Assembly (NCBI GenBank): GCA_022448645.1
Contig: JAKVBZ010000067.1
Coordinates: 1-29,401 of the forward strand
DNA length: 29,401 nucleotides
Source: Pirellulaceae bacterium
GTDB lineage: Bacteria > Planctomycetota > Planctomycetia > Pirellulales > Pirellulaceae
Direction: 5' to 3'
Every line of letters starts with the position of its first letter. The stretch's first letter is position 1. The notes beneath the pieces were generated by a model. That model was not told where the DNA came from and did no database searches. It was given only the letters and a program-made list of their open reading frames with translations. A program made the translations under genes and the position numbers. Positions 17,325 through 26,454 of this stretch are shown here, one piece after another.

Positions 17325-18434
17325 TTAAGGCCTTTTCTCCAACACGTCCAGTGTTTCACGCACCTCCGAAATAAGCTCGCCAATAGACTCCTCCTGTAGC
17401 AATTCCCCGACAGCCATGCGGAATACGTCCATATCTGCTCCGGGATTTTCGTGTGCCAGCCGCTCCAGACATCTCAAAGCGTTACGCCAAATCGTGTGCT
17501 GTTTCCAAACTTGAGCGTAGGATTCTCCCTGATCCCCCTCGGAAGGAATTGCTTCCAGATCAACCGACAACATCTCTAGAAGAACTTCCTGGCACCGAAC
17601 GTCTCCGTTTCGTGCCAATCCCGTTGCCGCGTTGAAGCGCACGTTGAGTTCCGCATCATTACACATGCTCGCCAGCCGATCCAAATTGGATTCACCGCCC
17701 ATGACTCCCATCGCAAATGCAGCTGCAGATCTAAGTTGGGTCCGCCCATTTGCCATACTGTCGTCGTCACGTTCACACGCCATATGAATCGCATCATTCA
17801 CAACGTCCGGATTAGGGATGCGGGCTGGTCCTAGTCGCCCTACCAGTACGGTAATGGCTTCAATCGCGGACAACCTGACGTACTCGTCGCCCAAATCATT
17901 GGGCCCTTGTCCCACATGCTCCTCGGTCGTCGCAGCGCGAATCAGAACAGGTAGAACAACAGATGTTTCAAACTCACCCAGCGTCCGACACAGAAAGAAC
18001 CGCAATTGTGCCATCGCTTTCCGAGGGTTGGGTTCTAAAACGCTTGCCGATTCAGCCCCCTCGTAGGAGCTTAATGGGATATCCAACTGGCGATCCAGCA
18101 TGGTGGCCAATTTGCCGGCCAGGGCTTCATCCCGTCGTAAAACGGCGTTTCCCGGCTTTTGGAGTTCACGGGCAAGGTTGTAAGCCGTCTGCCAACTATG
18201 CGGACCTCCTCGTTCCAGGTCTTTGACAAGAGACTCTGACGTACCCCCCATGTGCGCCAGCCAGCTGAATAAAAGCGAAACGACCGCAATAATCCCCACT
18301 ATGATGGCGGGAATAATAAAGAGCTGGAACACAAACCCGGCCGTGGGAGGCTGGACCGGTGGCAAAGCCTTTTCGGCGGCATGTTGTCCTGGTTCGTTCA
18401 GCTGAATTTCGGGGGGCGGGGACTCGTCAGGCAT
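17325..18434 (-). CDS. Membrane-anchored HEAT-repeat protein
   Basis: 369 residues. A proline-rich cytoplasmic N-terminus (1-33) is followed by one transmembrane helix at 34-60 and then a helical repeat domain. Repeats of HEAT type are recognisable from about 70, clearest at RSAAAFAMGVMGG...LDRLASMCNDAELNVRFNAATGLARNGD, where the DxxVR-like turn is DAELNVRF. HEAT solenoids bind protein partners and have no catalysis of their own. It is divergent from the lipoate ligase gene with 100 bp between starts. No partner is obvious in the neighbourhood. The repeat and anchor calls are well supported; the role is unknown. Confidence 0.75.
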   Translation of the reverse strand: MPDESPPPEIQLNEPGQHAAEKALPPVQPPTAGFVFQLFIIPAIIVGIIAVVSLLFSWLAHMGGTSESLVKDLERGGPHSWQTAYNLARELQKPGNAVLRRDEALAGKLATMLDRQLDIPLSSYEGAESASVLEPNPRKAMAQLRFFLCRTLGEFETSVVLPVLIRAATTEEHVGQGPNDLGDEYVRLSAIEAITVLVGRLGPARIPNPDVVNDAIHMACERDDDSMANGRTQLRSAAAFAMGVMGGESNLDRLASMCNDAELNVRFNAATGLARNGDVRCQEVLLEMLSVDLEAIPSEGDQGESYAQVWKQHTIWRNALRCLERLAHENPGADMDVFRMAVGELLQEESIGELISEVRETLDVLEKRP

Positions 18435-18534
18435 AGTCAGGTTTCTCAGAATTCCTGTAGTCTATGTTATTCACAGCGCGAACGCGAGACGGGAACCGAG
18501 CTTCGTAAAACTAACCCTATATGAGTACTCTATT

Positions 18535-19266
18535 GTGCAAGTTTTGGATCTGACACTTGACTCGCCAGCAATGAACCTGGCGCTCGATGAAGCTTTGCTT
18601 GACTATGCCGAACAGTCAAATTCAGTTGATTCCGAAGTGCTACGTATTTGGGAATCGCCATCGCCGATCGTGGTGTGTGGCAGATCGTCCCGAGTCGAGG
18701 AGGAGGTTTTCCGCGAAGTGTGCCACGGAGATGGCGTCCCCGTATTAAGGCGATGTAGCGGTGGAGCCACGATTGTGGCGGGCCCAGGCTGTTTGATGTA
18801 CAGCCTGGTCATCAGCCATGAACGACGTCCCGGTTTACAGATGATTGAACAAGCTCATCAATTTGTCCTTGGCGCACTTGTAGATTCGTTACGACACCAT
18901 GGTCACGAAGTAACCCTCGCTGGTATCAGTGATTTGGTAATGGGCCCGGAACCAAGAAAGAAATGCTCAGGCAACAGCCTTCGCCTCCGGCGCACACATC
19001 TGCTGTATCATGGAACCCTACTTTACGACTTCCATTTGTAATGGATCAGCCGCTACCTGGCGGCACCTCCACGAGAACCTGATTACCGGGGTCGACGAGA
19101 TCACGCTAGTTTCGTCGCCAATCTGCCGATAACGCAGGATGAAATGCGTGCGGCAGTGCTAGACGCCTGGCCAACGACAGGCGCACGAACCTCATGGCCT
19201 GAGGATCTTACTCAGCAATTAGTCATGCAACGTTATACACAAGACGCGTGGAACCTTGCCAGATAA
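18535..19266 (+). pseudogene. Lipoate-protein ligase family gene interrupted by in-frame TAA
   Basis: From GTG 18535 the frame gives a biotin/lipoate A/B ligase domain: MNLALDEALL, the substrate motif RRCSGGATIVAGPGCLMYSL, GISDLVMG, RKKCSGNSLRLRR and YHGTLLYDFHL. A TAA at 19039-19041 stops it after 168 codons. Read on in the same frame, the sequence gives WISRYLAAPPREPDYRGRR and DHASFVANLP, the expected continuation of this family, up to TAA at 19264-19266 (about 243 codons in total). No frame change is needed, so a single substitution explains the break. Intact, it would attach lipoate or octanoate to 2-oxoacid dehydrogenase or GcvH proteins in the cytoplasm. The truncated product keeps the substrate-binding core and the Lys of the RKKCSGN motif, so residual function is possible but doubtful. 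Confidence 0.85.
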
Positions 19267-19432
19267 CTCGTCCATCAACGTTGATTGCGATTTGAGAGAT
19301 CCTGTAGCAGCAGGAAGTAGGCCAATGTTCTCTACTTTTACTGGAACGAATAACATCGTCGACAGTGTTGTCCGAGAACATGCAAAATCGACGGCGCGTT
19401 CGGCTGGTCGGTAAACCATTCAGAGATTGCTG

Positions 19433-21007
19433 CTAACCACGACTACCGCCAAATTGCTGTACGCAGAAATCGATGCGTGCCAAACAACTTTCACGGCCAA
19501 TGATCGACAATGCATCGAACAGGCCAATGCCAACCGATTTTCCGGTCACGGCAACACGCACGGCATGGATAATTTCTCCGATCTTGATTCCTTCATCCTC
19601 CACAAATGTGTGCATTAGCTGGTCGAGACTAGCCGTATCGAAATCCGCTGCATCAGCCAATCGTTGACGAAACCGAACCAGTAATTCTACCGCACGAGGG
19701 GGCTTTTGAAGTCGCTTCTGGATCGCTTTCTCATCGTATTCAAGTTTGTCATCGGACACGAAAAATTCGTCGAGGCTACTCACATCTCCCAACACCTTGA
19801 TTCGATCTCCGGCAGATTCCAAGAGGCAGGTCAACGTTGGCGCCAAATCGCATTCAGGTGGTTGACTCACCAACTGAGCTTCTTGCAGAAAAGGCACTGC
19901 CAACGCAGTCTTTTGTTTGATGGGTAGCTCACGCATATAGCGATCCTGAAACGCCATCAGCTTACTTGGATCAAAACTGGCGGGAGACTTAACAACGCGA
20001 TCCAAGGAAAACTGTTCAATCATTTCGGATCGTGAGAAGTTTTCCGTTTTGTCGTCCAATGACCAACCCAACAAGAGCAAATAATTCAGGATTGCATCAG
20101 GCAAAAAACCGACCTGTTGGTAAAAGTCAATAATCACGGGGTTGAAAGTGTCAGCGACCGTAGCCAACCCTAAACGTTCCGCAATAGATTGGCCATGAGA
20201 AAACAACTTCTTAAAGTCTGGATTTTTGAGGTATTTGTCGAGCTTCCGTTTACTGATTTTATTTTTCCCTCCAGGCTCAGCGACGTACGGCAAATGTGCA
20301 TGGACGGGAAGCTCATAGTCGAGCGATTGAGCGATAAAAATCTGCCGCGGTGTGTTTGACAAGTGCTCTTCGGCCCGCACCACATGGGAAATCCGCATGG
20401 CGTGATCGTCCACTACACTTGCCAAATGGTACAGGCAGCTACCATCGGCTCGTTGAATCACATGGTCTTGTTCGCGTGCCCAATCGAACTCGACTACCCC
20501 GCGTACCGCATCTGTAAAAACACACTTACCTTCGCGTGGCATGCGCAGACGAATCACTGCACTACGACCTTCGTTCTCAAACTTTGCCGCTTCCTCATTT
20601 GTGGTTGCCATCCACTTGCGACTGTAGGAAAAGGGACGTTTTTCACGTTCGGCAGCGGTCCGCTCCTGCTGAATCTCGTCCGTGGTCGCGTAGTCTCGAT
20701 AGGCGTGCCCGGAGGCCAACAGACGAGCTGCTTCGGAAGCATGCAAATCGGAACGTTGGGATTGGTAGTACGGCCCTGCATCGCCGCCCACATCCGGACC
20801 TTCGTCCCAATCAATCCCCAACCAACGGAATCCATCCAGTATCGGCTGCAAAGCTTCTTTCACGTTGCGGGCGCGATCGGTGTCGTCGATCCGCAACACA
20901 AACTGCCCACCGGTTTGCCGGGCAAGAAGCCAATTAAACAAGGCGGTTCGCACACCGCCAATATGCAAGTAGCCGGTTGGACTGGGAGCAAAACGAGTGC
21001 GAATCAT
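19433..21007 (-). CDS. gltX: Glutamyl-tRNA synthetase
   Basis: 524 residues, slightly above the usual 470-500. The class I signature is [13 protein letters not shown] with HIGG at 15-18, and the KMSKS-type loop is KISKR at 250-254. [23 protein letters not shown] and [12 protein letters not shown] are typical of GluRS. The enzyme charges tRNA-Glu (and tRNA-Gln where an amidotransferase is used) in the cytoplasm. An insertion with [15 protein letters not shown] follows the KISKR loop, as in several planctomycete and related sequences. It is convergent with the lipoate ligase gene, with a 166-bp gap. It appears monocistronic; the gene upstream on the same strand starts 190 bp away. Confidence 0.95.
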   Translation of the reverse strand: MIRTRFAPSPTGYLHIGGVRTALFNWLLARQTGGQFVLRIDDTDRARNVKEALQPILDGFRWLGIDWDEGPDVGGDAGPYYQSQRSDLHASEAARLLASGHAYRDYATTDEIQQERTAAEREKRPFSYSRKWMATTNEEAAKFENEGRSAVIRLRMPREGKCVFTDAVRGVVEFDWAREQDHVIQRADGSCLYHLASVVDDHAMRISHVVRAEEHLSNTPRQIFIAQSLDYELPVHAHLPYVAEPGGKNKISKRKLDKYLKNPDFKKLFSHGQSIAERLGLATVADTFNPVIIDFYQQVGFLPDAILNYLLLLGWSLDDKTENFSRSEMIEQFSLDRVVKSPASFDPSKLMAFQDRYMRELPIKQKTALAVPFLQEAQLVSQPPECDLAPTLTCLLESAGDRIKVLGDVSSLDEFFVSDDKLEYDEKAIQKRLQKPPRAVELLVRFRQRLADAADFDTASLDQLMHTFVEDEGIKIGEIIHAVRVAVTGKSVGIGLFDALSIIGRESCLARIDFCVQQFGGSRG

Positions 21008-21197
21008 GGCGAGGTACTACAAAACTCGAAAAAACGTCGGGGAATCAGAGTTTGATGGAGATACCGATTGATCACTTTTTCGTCGACCAAGGTACCCACA
21101 ACATCGACCAGGATACCGACTCCCCATTTGCATGAAAACTGGGGCCCACAGCAAGAAATCAGGTTCGGAGATCTAACCATAGAAGTCAGACACGATT

Positions 21198-22316
21198 TCA
21201 TGCCGCTTTATTTTGGCGGCGAGCTTGTTTGCGCAGACGCCTTCGCTCGGCCTTTGACAGTTTCCGACCACCGCCGTTGACAGCCTCCGAGGCTGTCAAC
21301 TCATTAGCCTCGATCGAGCCATCATAGGATGACACTTTGTCCAAATCGCTCCGCCGGGACTTGGCCTTTTTCGAACCAACGATCGCATCCGATTTCTTCT
21401 TAGAATTGGCTGCCGTTGCGGACGCGAATTCTTTCTTCTCGCGATTCGTCCGTTCCATTCGCACGTCTGTTGACACGTTGCCTTGGGCACCGAGTAGCAC
21501 ATAGCGAGCAAATATCCACATGGACATCAATACCATAAGGTGTCCCAAGTGGGCAGCGATTACCATGGATTCGACTCTGGCCGTCGACAAGATCGGATGA
21601 AGGCCGGACAACACTTCCGCACGCAACCCTACCGAAGCTCCATAGCATCCCAGACCGAGCAACATCGTCAGACTAGCCATCACGCTGTGCCGCATGTCGA
21701 TCAGCACCATCAACGTCATGGGTAGCGCGACAACGCTTGCCACCAGTACCCACCAGATGTAGCCATCACCCCACAGGGTAGTTCCCAAAAGGTGAGTCGC
21801 CACGTCCGTCACCAGAGATTCAACACTGGCAGTACAATGAGCACTCATGAGTAGCAGCAACATTCCTCCCCACAACCAAACCCGGTATCGACCGCGGTAG
21901 TCGTCTACTAGGTGTCGGCGCAATCTAAAAATCAACATGGAGGTTAACGCCGCCACAGCCAGAACGGCAGAAGACACCCAGCATACCAAACTGGATTTAC
22001 TAGACAGATCAAGTACAGAAAAAGTGTCTGGCCTCAGGCCTAACCATATGGCCCAGGTTTGGTGTTGCTGATGCAACCAAATCAACCCCGACGTCACGCC
22101 AATTCCCAACAGGCACAACAGACAAAGAGACCAGATTCGTTGCGGGATCAGGTCCGCGAGGCGCACATCGCATTCCGCCTGTGCCGCGTCAGCATATTTG
22201 GTGACTGTGCCAGAACGCTGGTGGCTGGGAGGTGCCATATCCTTCATGGAGCTGGTGTCTTCGAGCAACACACGGCGACGCCGACCACCGCTTGTTCCAC
22301 TACGTCGAAATTCCAT
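21198..22316 (-). CDS. Six-helix membrane protein with highly basic C-terminal tail (unknown family)
   Basis: 372 residues. The N-terminus (about 1-60) is soluble with an RRRR cluster, followed by six hydrophobic helices at about 61-285. The last 80 residues are rich in Lys, Arg and Ser and end in KLSKAERRRLRKQARRQNKAA. I recognise no catalytic motif or named family. The tail could bind RNA, DNA or acidic phospholipids, or dock a ribosome, but that is only inference from charge. Start ATG 22316 is chosen; a Met 23 codons later is possible. The gene is 190 bp upstream of gltX on the same strand and divergent from the large signalling gene. Confidence 0.65.
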   Translation of the reverse strand: MEFRRSGTSGGRRRRVLLEDTSSMKDMAPPSHQRSGTVTKYADAAQAECDVRLADLIPQRIWSLCLLCLLGIGVTSGLIWLHQQHQTWAIWLGLRPDTFSVLDLSSKSSLVCWVSSAVLAVAALTSMLIFRLRRHLVDDYRGRYRVWLWGGMLLLLMSAHCTASVESLVTDVATHLLGTTLWGDGYIWWVLVASVVALPMTLMVLIDMRHSVMASLTMLLGLGCYGASVGLRAEVLSGLHPILSTARVESMVIAAHLGHLMVLMSMWIFARYVLLGAQGNVSTDVRMERTNREKKEFASATAANSKKKSDAIVGSKKAKSRRSDLDKVSSYDGSIEANELTASEAVNGGGRKLSKAERRRLRKQARRQNKAA

Positions 22317-22689
22317 TTTCGATCGAATGACTCGTGAGGCGTCAAGTTTATCGGAAATGCCGTTTGGCCATGGAGCTGTAACAATCCGTCTACCGGAACG
22401 AAAGTATCATCGGCATTTCCGTTCTGCTTCCTACACGATGGCCTGGAATGAACCTTGAGTTTTGGACCAAGACTTCGGCTGATGATGCGGAATGTAAAGG
22501 ATATTCCGGTGAGGAAAGGTGCAATCTTTTCGCAAGCCCCAACGGTTTGTTTGACGCAAGTTCGGGCGAAAACTAGGTTTTCATAGGGGGTATTACCACT
22601 AGCGTCAGATTGCCATCGGTTCCTAGGCCAATCCGATTTCGCCGGCTGGCTCAGCCTGCAGCGATCCCTACTTGCAGTCGCCGCCATCC
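22317..22689. promoter_or_regulatory. 373-bp divergent spacer upstream of the HD/PAS/GGDEF gene
   Basis: No gene is convincing here; leftward frames that cross it are low-quality shadows of the flanking genes. One inverted repeat, CGGAAT at 22488-22493 and ATTCCG at 22503-22508 with a 9-nt loop, lies in the middle and could be an operator or hairpin. Promoters of both divergent genes are expected in this interval. Confidence 0.35.
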
Positions 22690-24945
22690 ATGCCAGAAAT
22701 GAACCCCGAACCTTCGACTGTTGCAGCCAGCAACGCGACGTCGACCCCATTGGCCGACCAGAAGCTCGATGCGCTGCACTCCTTGTTGGGGAACAGCCAC
22801 GACGGTGCAGTGGTTGTCATCGGAACCGCGAACGAAATCTCCGTTCCGCAAACTCCTGCTAAAAACATCAACACAGACGACCCCCTCGTCCAGCTTCGCC
22901 TGGGCGTTGCCAGCGGCCTATTTACGGCTCTGCGCGCTAAACATCAACCAACGGCCAGCCACTCCCTGCGTGTAGCACTTGCCTGTTCGGACTGGGCAGT
23001 CGCACATGAGCTTAATCACCAACAGTGCACGGACATCGAGATTGCCGCATTGCTGCACGATGTCGGAAAAATTGGTATTCCCGAAAATCTGTTGCACAAG
23101 CCTTCCATTCTTGATGATCGGGAAACGGCACTGATTCGCACTCACTGGTCAACCGGTTTGGAAATCCTCCGATCCTGCGGTGCTTCCAAGGAAGTACTCA
23201 GTATCGTGGAACATACTCGCGGCTGGTACAACGGAAGTAACAAACATTCTGAACTCCTCGGCCAAGAACTTCCCTTGGGTGCACGTATCCTAGCCATTAC
23301 CGATGCGTTCGATTCCATGACCACGGACCATGTGTATCGACGAGCACTGTCCAAAGAGCGTGCTCTGCACGAATTACTGCAAAACGCCGGATCGCAGTTT
23401 GATCCTCAACTTGTCAAGCAATTCTATGAATGGAACGACTCGTACATTCCTGAGCTGCAAAAGGACACTTCACAACGATGGTTGGCTCAACTTGGTGCAG
23501 ACTTGGAAAACTCCCACTGGCGCATGGGCCAGCGTTTGGGAAGTCCATCTCCGAATTCTATTCAACTTCTGTTTGACACCCGTTTGATTGACCAACTGGA
23601 CGACGGCATTGTGTTTGTCGACGTACAGTTACGCATCCTACGCTGGAACCAAGGCGCTGAGCAACTCACGGGACTGACAGCGAATAGCGTCGTGGATAAG
23701 AAGTGGCTACCTAGCCTCGTTCGTCTACATGATCACGAAGGCCATATGATCATCGACGATACCTGCCCTGTGGCGATTGTCATCGAAAACGGCGTGCAAA
23801 CGAACCAGCGAGTCTCACTTGCCTGCCGTGACAATCAGCGAACTTCAGTTGCTATGCGCATCATTCCTGTCGTAAAAAGCGATGGGACAAAGCTAGGGGC
23901 CGCAATCGTGTTGCGCGATGTAACTTCTCAACAGGACTTGGAAAAACGCGTACAACACCTGCATCGCAAGGCCACTCGCGATCCTCTGACCAAAGTACAC
24001 AATCGAGCGGAGTTCGACCGAACACACGAGGAATTCATCGCCGACCACACCGCCAGAAGACAACCCTACAGCCTGATTATTTGCGACATCGACCGATTTA
24101 AACAAGTCAATGATACGTACGGGCATCAAGCCGGTGACGAAATCCTGGTCAGTTTTGCCGCACTCTTACAACGTTGCTGTCGTCGAGGCGACATGGTGGC
24201 TCGCTACGGTGGTGAAGAATTCGTCATACTCTGTGCCGACTGTGACAACGCCACTGCCGCAGCTCGCGCCGAACAGACACGCATTGCATTGGCCAACACC
24301 GTCCAACCTGTTCTCAACAACGCCCGGTTGACGGCCAGTTTTGGCGTTACCGAATTACAATCGGGAGATACACCTGAGTCTATATTTCGACGCGCAGACC
24401 GTGCCGTTTACAAAGCCAAAGCGATGGGCCGTAACACGGTCATCCAGCTTGGATGTGGCATGTCGGAAGAAACATCTCAAACGGAAGAACAAACCTCGAA
24501 GTGGTGGTCCAATGGGTATCGCGTTCGGCAATCCGATTTATTGATACAAAAGACGCTTGTTACGGACGTACGTTTGGAGATCGTCGTCCAAAAACTGCGA
24601 GGGTTCGCGATCGCTCACGAAGCCGAAATCGTTTTTCTCAAAACAAACCAAGTTTTGATGCACTTCGAACGTGACATGCGATCCCAACGGCGTCGCTCCG
24701 ACCGAGCTATTCCACTGACGGTCGAGATTATCTTCGGTGAACAAGCTGACCAACCAGTTCATTCCCACGCCATTGGACATAAGTTGCATGTGAAGATACG
24801 CCCTAAACGTAATCGAGATCGCCGACTAGAAAACGTGCAGGATCGTGCCACGCAACTGTATTCCAGCTTGAAGTCCTACTTGCTGGCTGAGGAATGCTCC
24901 ACCATGGGACCCGAAACGGATGTCGACAACGGCGACGAAACATAA
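22690..24945 (+). CDS. HD-GYP-like / PAS / GGDEF signalling protein
   Basis: 751 residues from ATG 22690 (TTG 22672 and ATG 22699 are alternatives). Residues of about 60-235 are an HD-GYP-like domain: the metal pair His123-Asp124 in ALLHDVGKIGIPENLL is kept, and PLGARILAITDAFDSMTT is standard. The HHE...GYP segment is changed to EHTRGWYNGSNKHSEL, so phosphodiesterase activity is uncertain. A PAS domain follows (about 300-410, LDDGIVFVDVQLRILRWN). The GGDEF domain (about 425-575) has an intact active site GGEEF at 507-511 and an inhibitory RxxD (RRGD) at 498-501, as in diguanylate cyclases with product feedback. The last 160 residues, with IRPKRNRDRRLENV, belong to no domain I can name. A cytoplasmic c-di-GMP enzyme is the likely role. 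Confidence 0.85.
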   Translation: MPEMNPEPSTVAASNATSTPLADQKLDALHSLLGNSHDGAVVVIGTANEISVPQTPAKNINTDDPLVQLRLGVASGLFTALRAKHQPTASHSLRVALACSDWAVAHELNHQQCTDIEIAALLHDVGKIGIPENLLHKPSILDDRETALIRTHWSTGLEILRSCGASKEVLSIVEHTRGWYNGSNKHSELLGQELPLGARILAITDAFDSMTTDHVYRRALSKERALHELLQNAGSQFDPQLVKQFYEWNDSYIPELQKDTSQRWLAQLGADLENSHWRMGQRLGSPSPNSIQLLFDTRLIDQLDDGIVFVDVQLRILRWNQGAEQLTGLTANSVVDKKWLPSLVRLHDHEGHMIIDDTCPVAIVIENGVQTNQRVSLACRDNQRTSVAMRIIPVVKSDGTKLGAAIVLRDVTSQQDLEKRVQHLHRKATRDPLTKVHNRAEFDRTHEEFIADHTARRQPYSLIICDIDRFKQVNDTYGHQAGDEILVSFAALLQRCCRRGDMVARYGGEEFVILCADCDNATAAARAEQTRIALANTVQPVLNNARLTASFGVTELQSGDTPESIFRRADRAVYKAKAMGRNTVIQLGCGMSEETSQTEEQTSKWWSNGYRVRQSDLLIQKTLVTDVRLEIVVQKLRGFAIAHEAEIVFLKTNQVLMHFERDMRSQRRRSDRAIPLTVEIIFGEQADQPVHSHAIGHKLHVKIRPKRNRDRRLENVQDRATQLYSSLKSYLLAEECSTMGPETDVDNGDET

Positions 24946-25111
24946 GCAGCGTCCAGCAAACGATTCCCACAGCACAAACGTTCACTGCAGCTAGTTTAAG
25001 TCGCCGGCCATCTTACCCTTGGCATACCCAATTGCCAGCTGATGTTGGATTCGGTATCCTGTTTTGTGTTATCGACATTGGAAATCATCAACAAACGGCA
25101 ATATCTAGAAA

Positions 25112-25147
25112 GCTATTAGAAAAGCTATTAGAAAAGCTATTAGAAAA
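25112..25147 (+). repeat. 12-bp tandem repeat x3 just upstream of sodA
   Basis: Three perfect head-to-tail copies of GCTATTAGAAAA fill 25112-25147, preceded by a degenerate partial copy (about 25104-25111). The last copy runs directly into the AAAAAGGG ribosome-binding site of the superoxide dismutase gene. The repeat therefore lies in the 5' leader or promoter-proximal region, where a change in copy number would alter leader length. Confidence 0.85.
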
Positions 25148-25158
25148 AGGGTAAACGC

Positions 25159-25785
<627 letters not shown>

Positions 25786-25827
25786 CAGTCAAGGTATTGC
25801 TTGACGACGATGACACGGTGGATAGTT

Positions 25828-25853
25828 CAGCAGGCAAAAGATTTTGCCTGCTG
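25828..25853. terminator. Perfect inverted repeat after sodA, probable transcription stop
   Basis: CAGCAGGCAAAA at 25828-25839 is repeated exactly in reverse complement at 25842-25853 with two bases between, 43 bp after the sodA stop. An RNA hairpin of ten or more base pairs is expected. The T-run lies inside the stem and not after it, so it is not a classical intrinsic terminator; an RNA-stabilising 3' end or a dyad protein site is also possible. Confidence 0.5.
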
Positions 25854-25913
25854 ATGCTGTGGTGGAAATTATAGCTAGTTCTATACGTTCTAAGTGAAGA
25901 CGTAAACGTTACG

Positions 25914-26099
25914 ATGGATTGTTACTCGGTACGTTGCCAGTTTCTCGACAGCTGGGACCGGAGCCGCTCAGCTACTTACCATCACCGATTGGAGTCCCCA
26001 ACACATCATGGCATAGCGGTCCTATCTATCCTTCTCTCTCTGGCTTTTACGTTCTCCATCGCAGCAGTCCATGCCCACCACATCAGGCAGCACTACTAG
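25914..26099 (+). CDS. Doubtful small ORF with one hydrophobic segment (61 aa)
   Basis: ATG 25914 opens 61 codons whose product has one plausible membrane helix (GIAVLSILLSLAFTFSIAAV) flanked by His-rich ends. There is no clear ribosome-binding site, and an overlapping frame is also open. I list it because the spacer is otherwise empty; chance is the likelier explanation. Confidence 0.15.
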   Translation: MDCYSVRCQFLDSWDRSRSATYHHRLESPTHHGIAVLSILLSLAFTFSIAAVHAHHIRQHY

Positions 26100-26267
26100 C
26101 GTCAACAGCATGGACTCCGCCGACCGGTTTGGCGTTGACCGCATTCAATGCTTCTTCCTATCATCTGCCGCGCTGACCGTCTTTACATTGTCCTAAATGT
26201 GAAGATTTGTGTTTTGTTTGGATTAGTTAAGGATTATGAATTAGTCCGGTCGACAAAAAACGGTAGT

Positions 26268-26419
26268 ATGCCGGCTAACCCGACGCATTCGTAGACAACA
26301 ATCGAGTGGTCTGGTGGGAGGCCGGCATCCTAAAAACGATACCTATCGTCAATGCCCGTTCGGGCAGATTGTTCAATAACACGACAGCGGCAAGTGACGG
26401 TTTACTGGCGAAAATCGCC
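26268..26419 (+). promoter_or_regulatory. Hairpin-rich leader of the lipoprotein gene
   Basis: Three helices can be drawn in series: ATGCCGGC (26268-26275) with GCCGGCAT (26321-26328) closing a 45-nt loop, TGCCC-GTTC-GGGCA at about 26352-26365, and GGCGA-AAA-TCGCC at 26407-26419. The lipoprotein ATG follows 36 nt later with GAGG as ribosome-binding site. I match this to no riboswitch class I know. Confidence 0.35.
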
Positions 26420-26454
26420 CTATTCCCGCAAACCTTTATGAGGATTTCCCGGCC

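Larger units (their letters stand above)
25786..26454 (+). other. 669-bp spacer between sodA and the lipoprotein gene
   Basis: It holds the hairpin at 25828-25853, one small doubtful frame at 25914-26099 and a hairpin-rich leader at 26268-26419, each listed separately. I see no tRNA, transposon end or recognised protein in the rest. Confidence 0.5.

Noticed and set aside
19041..19082. TAATG overlap suggesting a coupled gene after the truncated lipoate ligase
   Set aside because: The frame from this ATG ends after 13 codons, while the ligase family sequence continues in the original frame.
22244..22750. Leftward 168-codon frame across the divergent spacer
   Set aside because: It overlaps the starts of two better-supported genes and its sequence has no recognisable feature.
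25919..26176. Rightward 85-codon frame with TTG start and Pro-rich product
   Set aside because: It overlaps another weak frame, lacks a ribosome-binding site and resembles no family I know.
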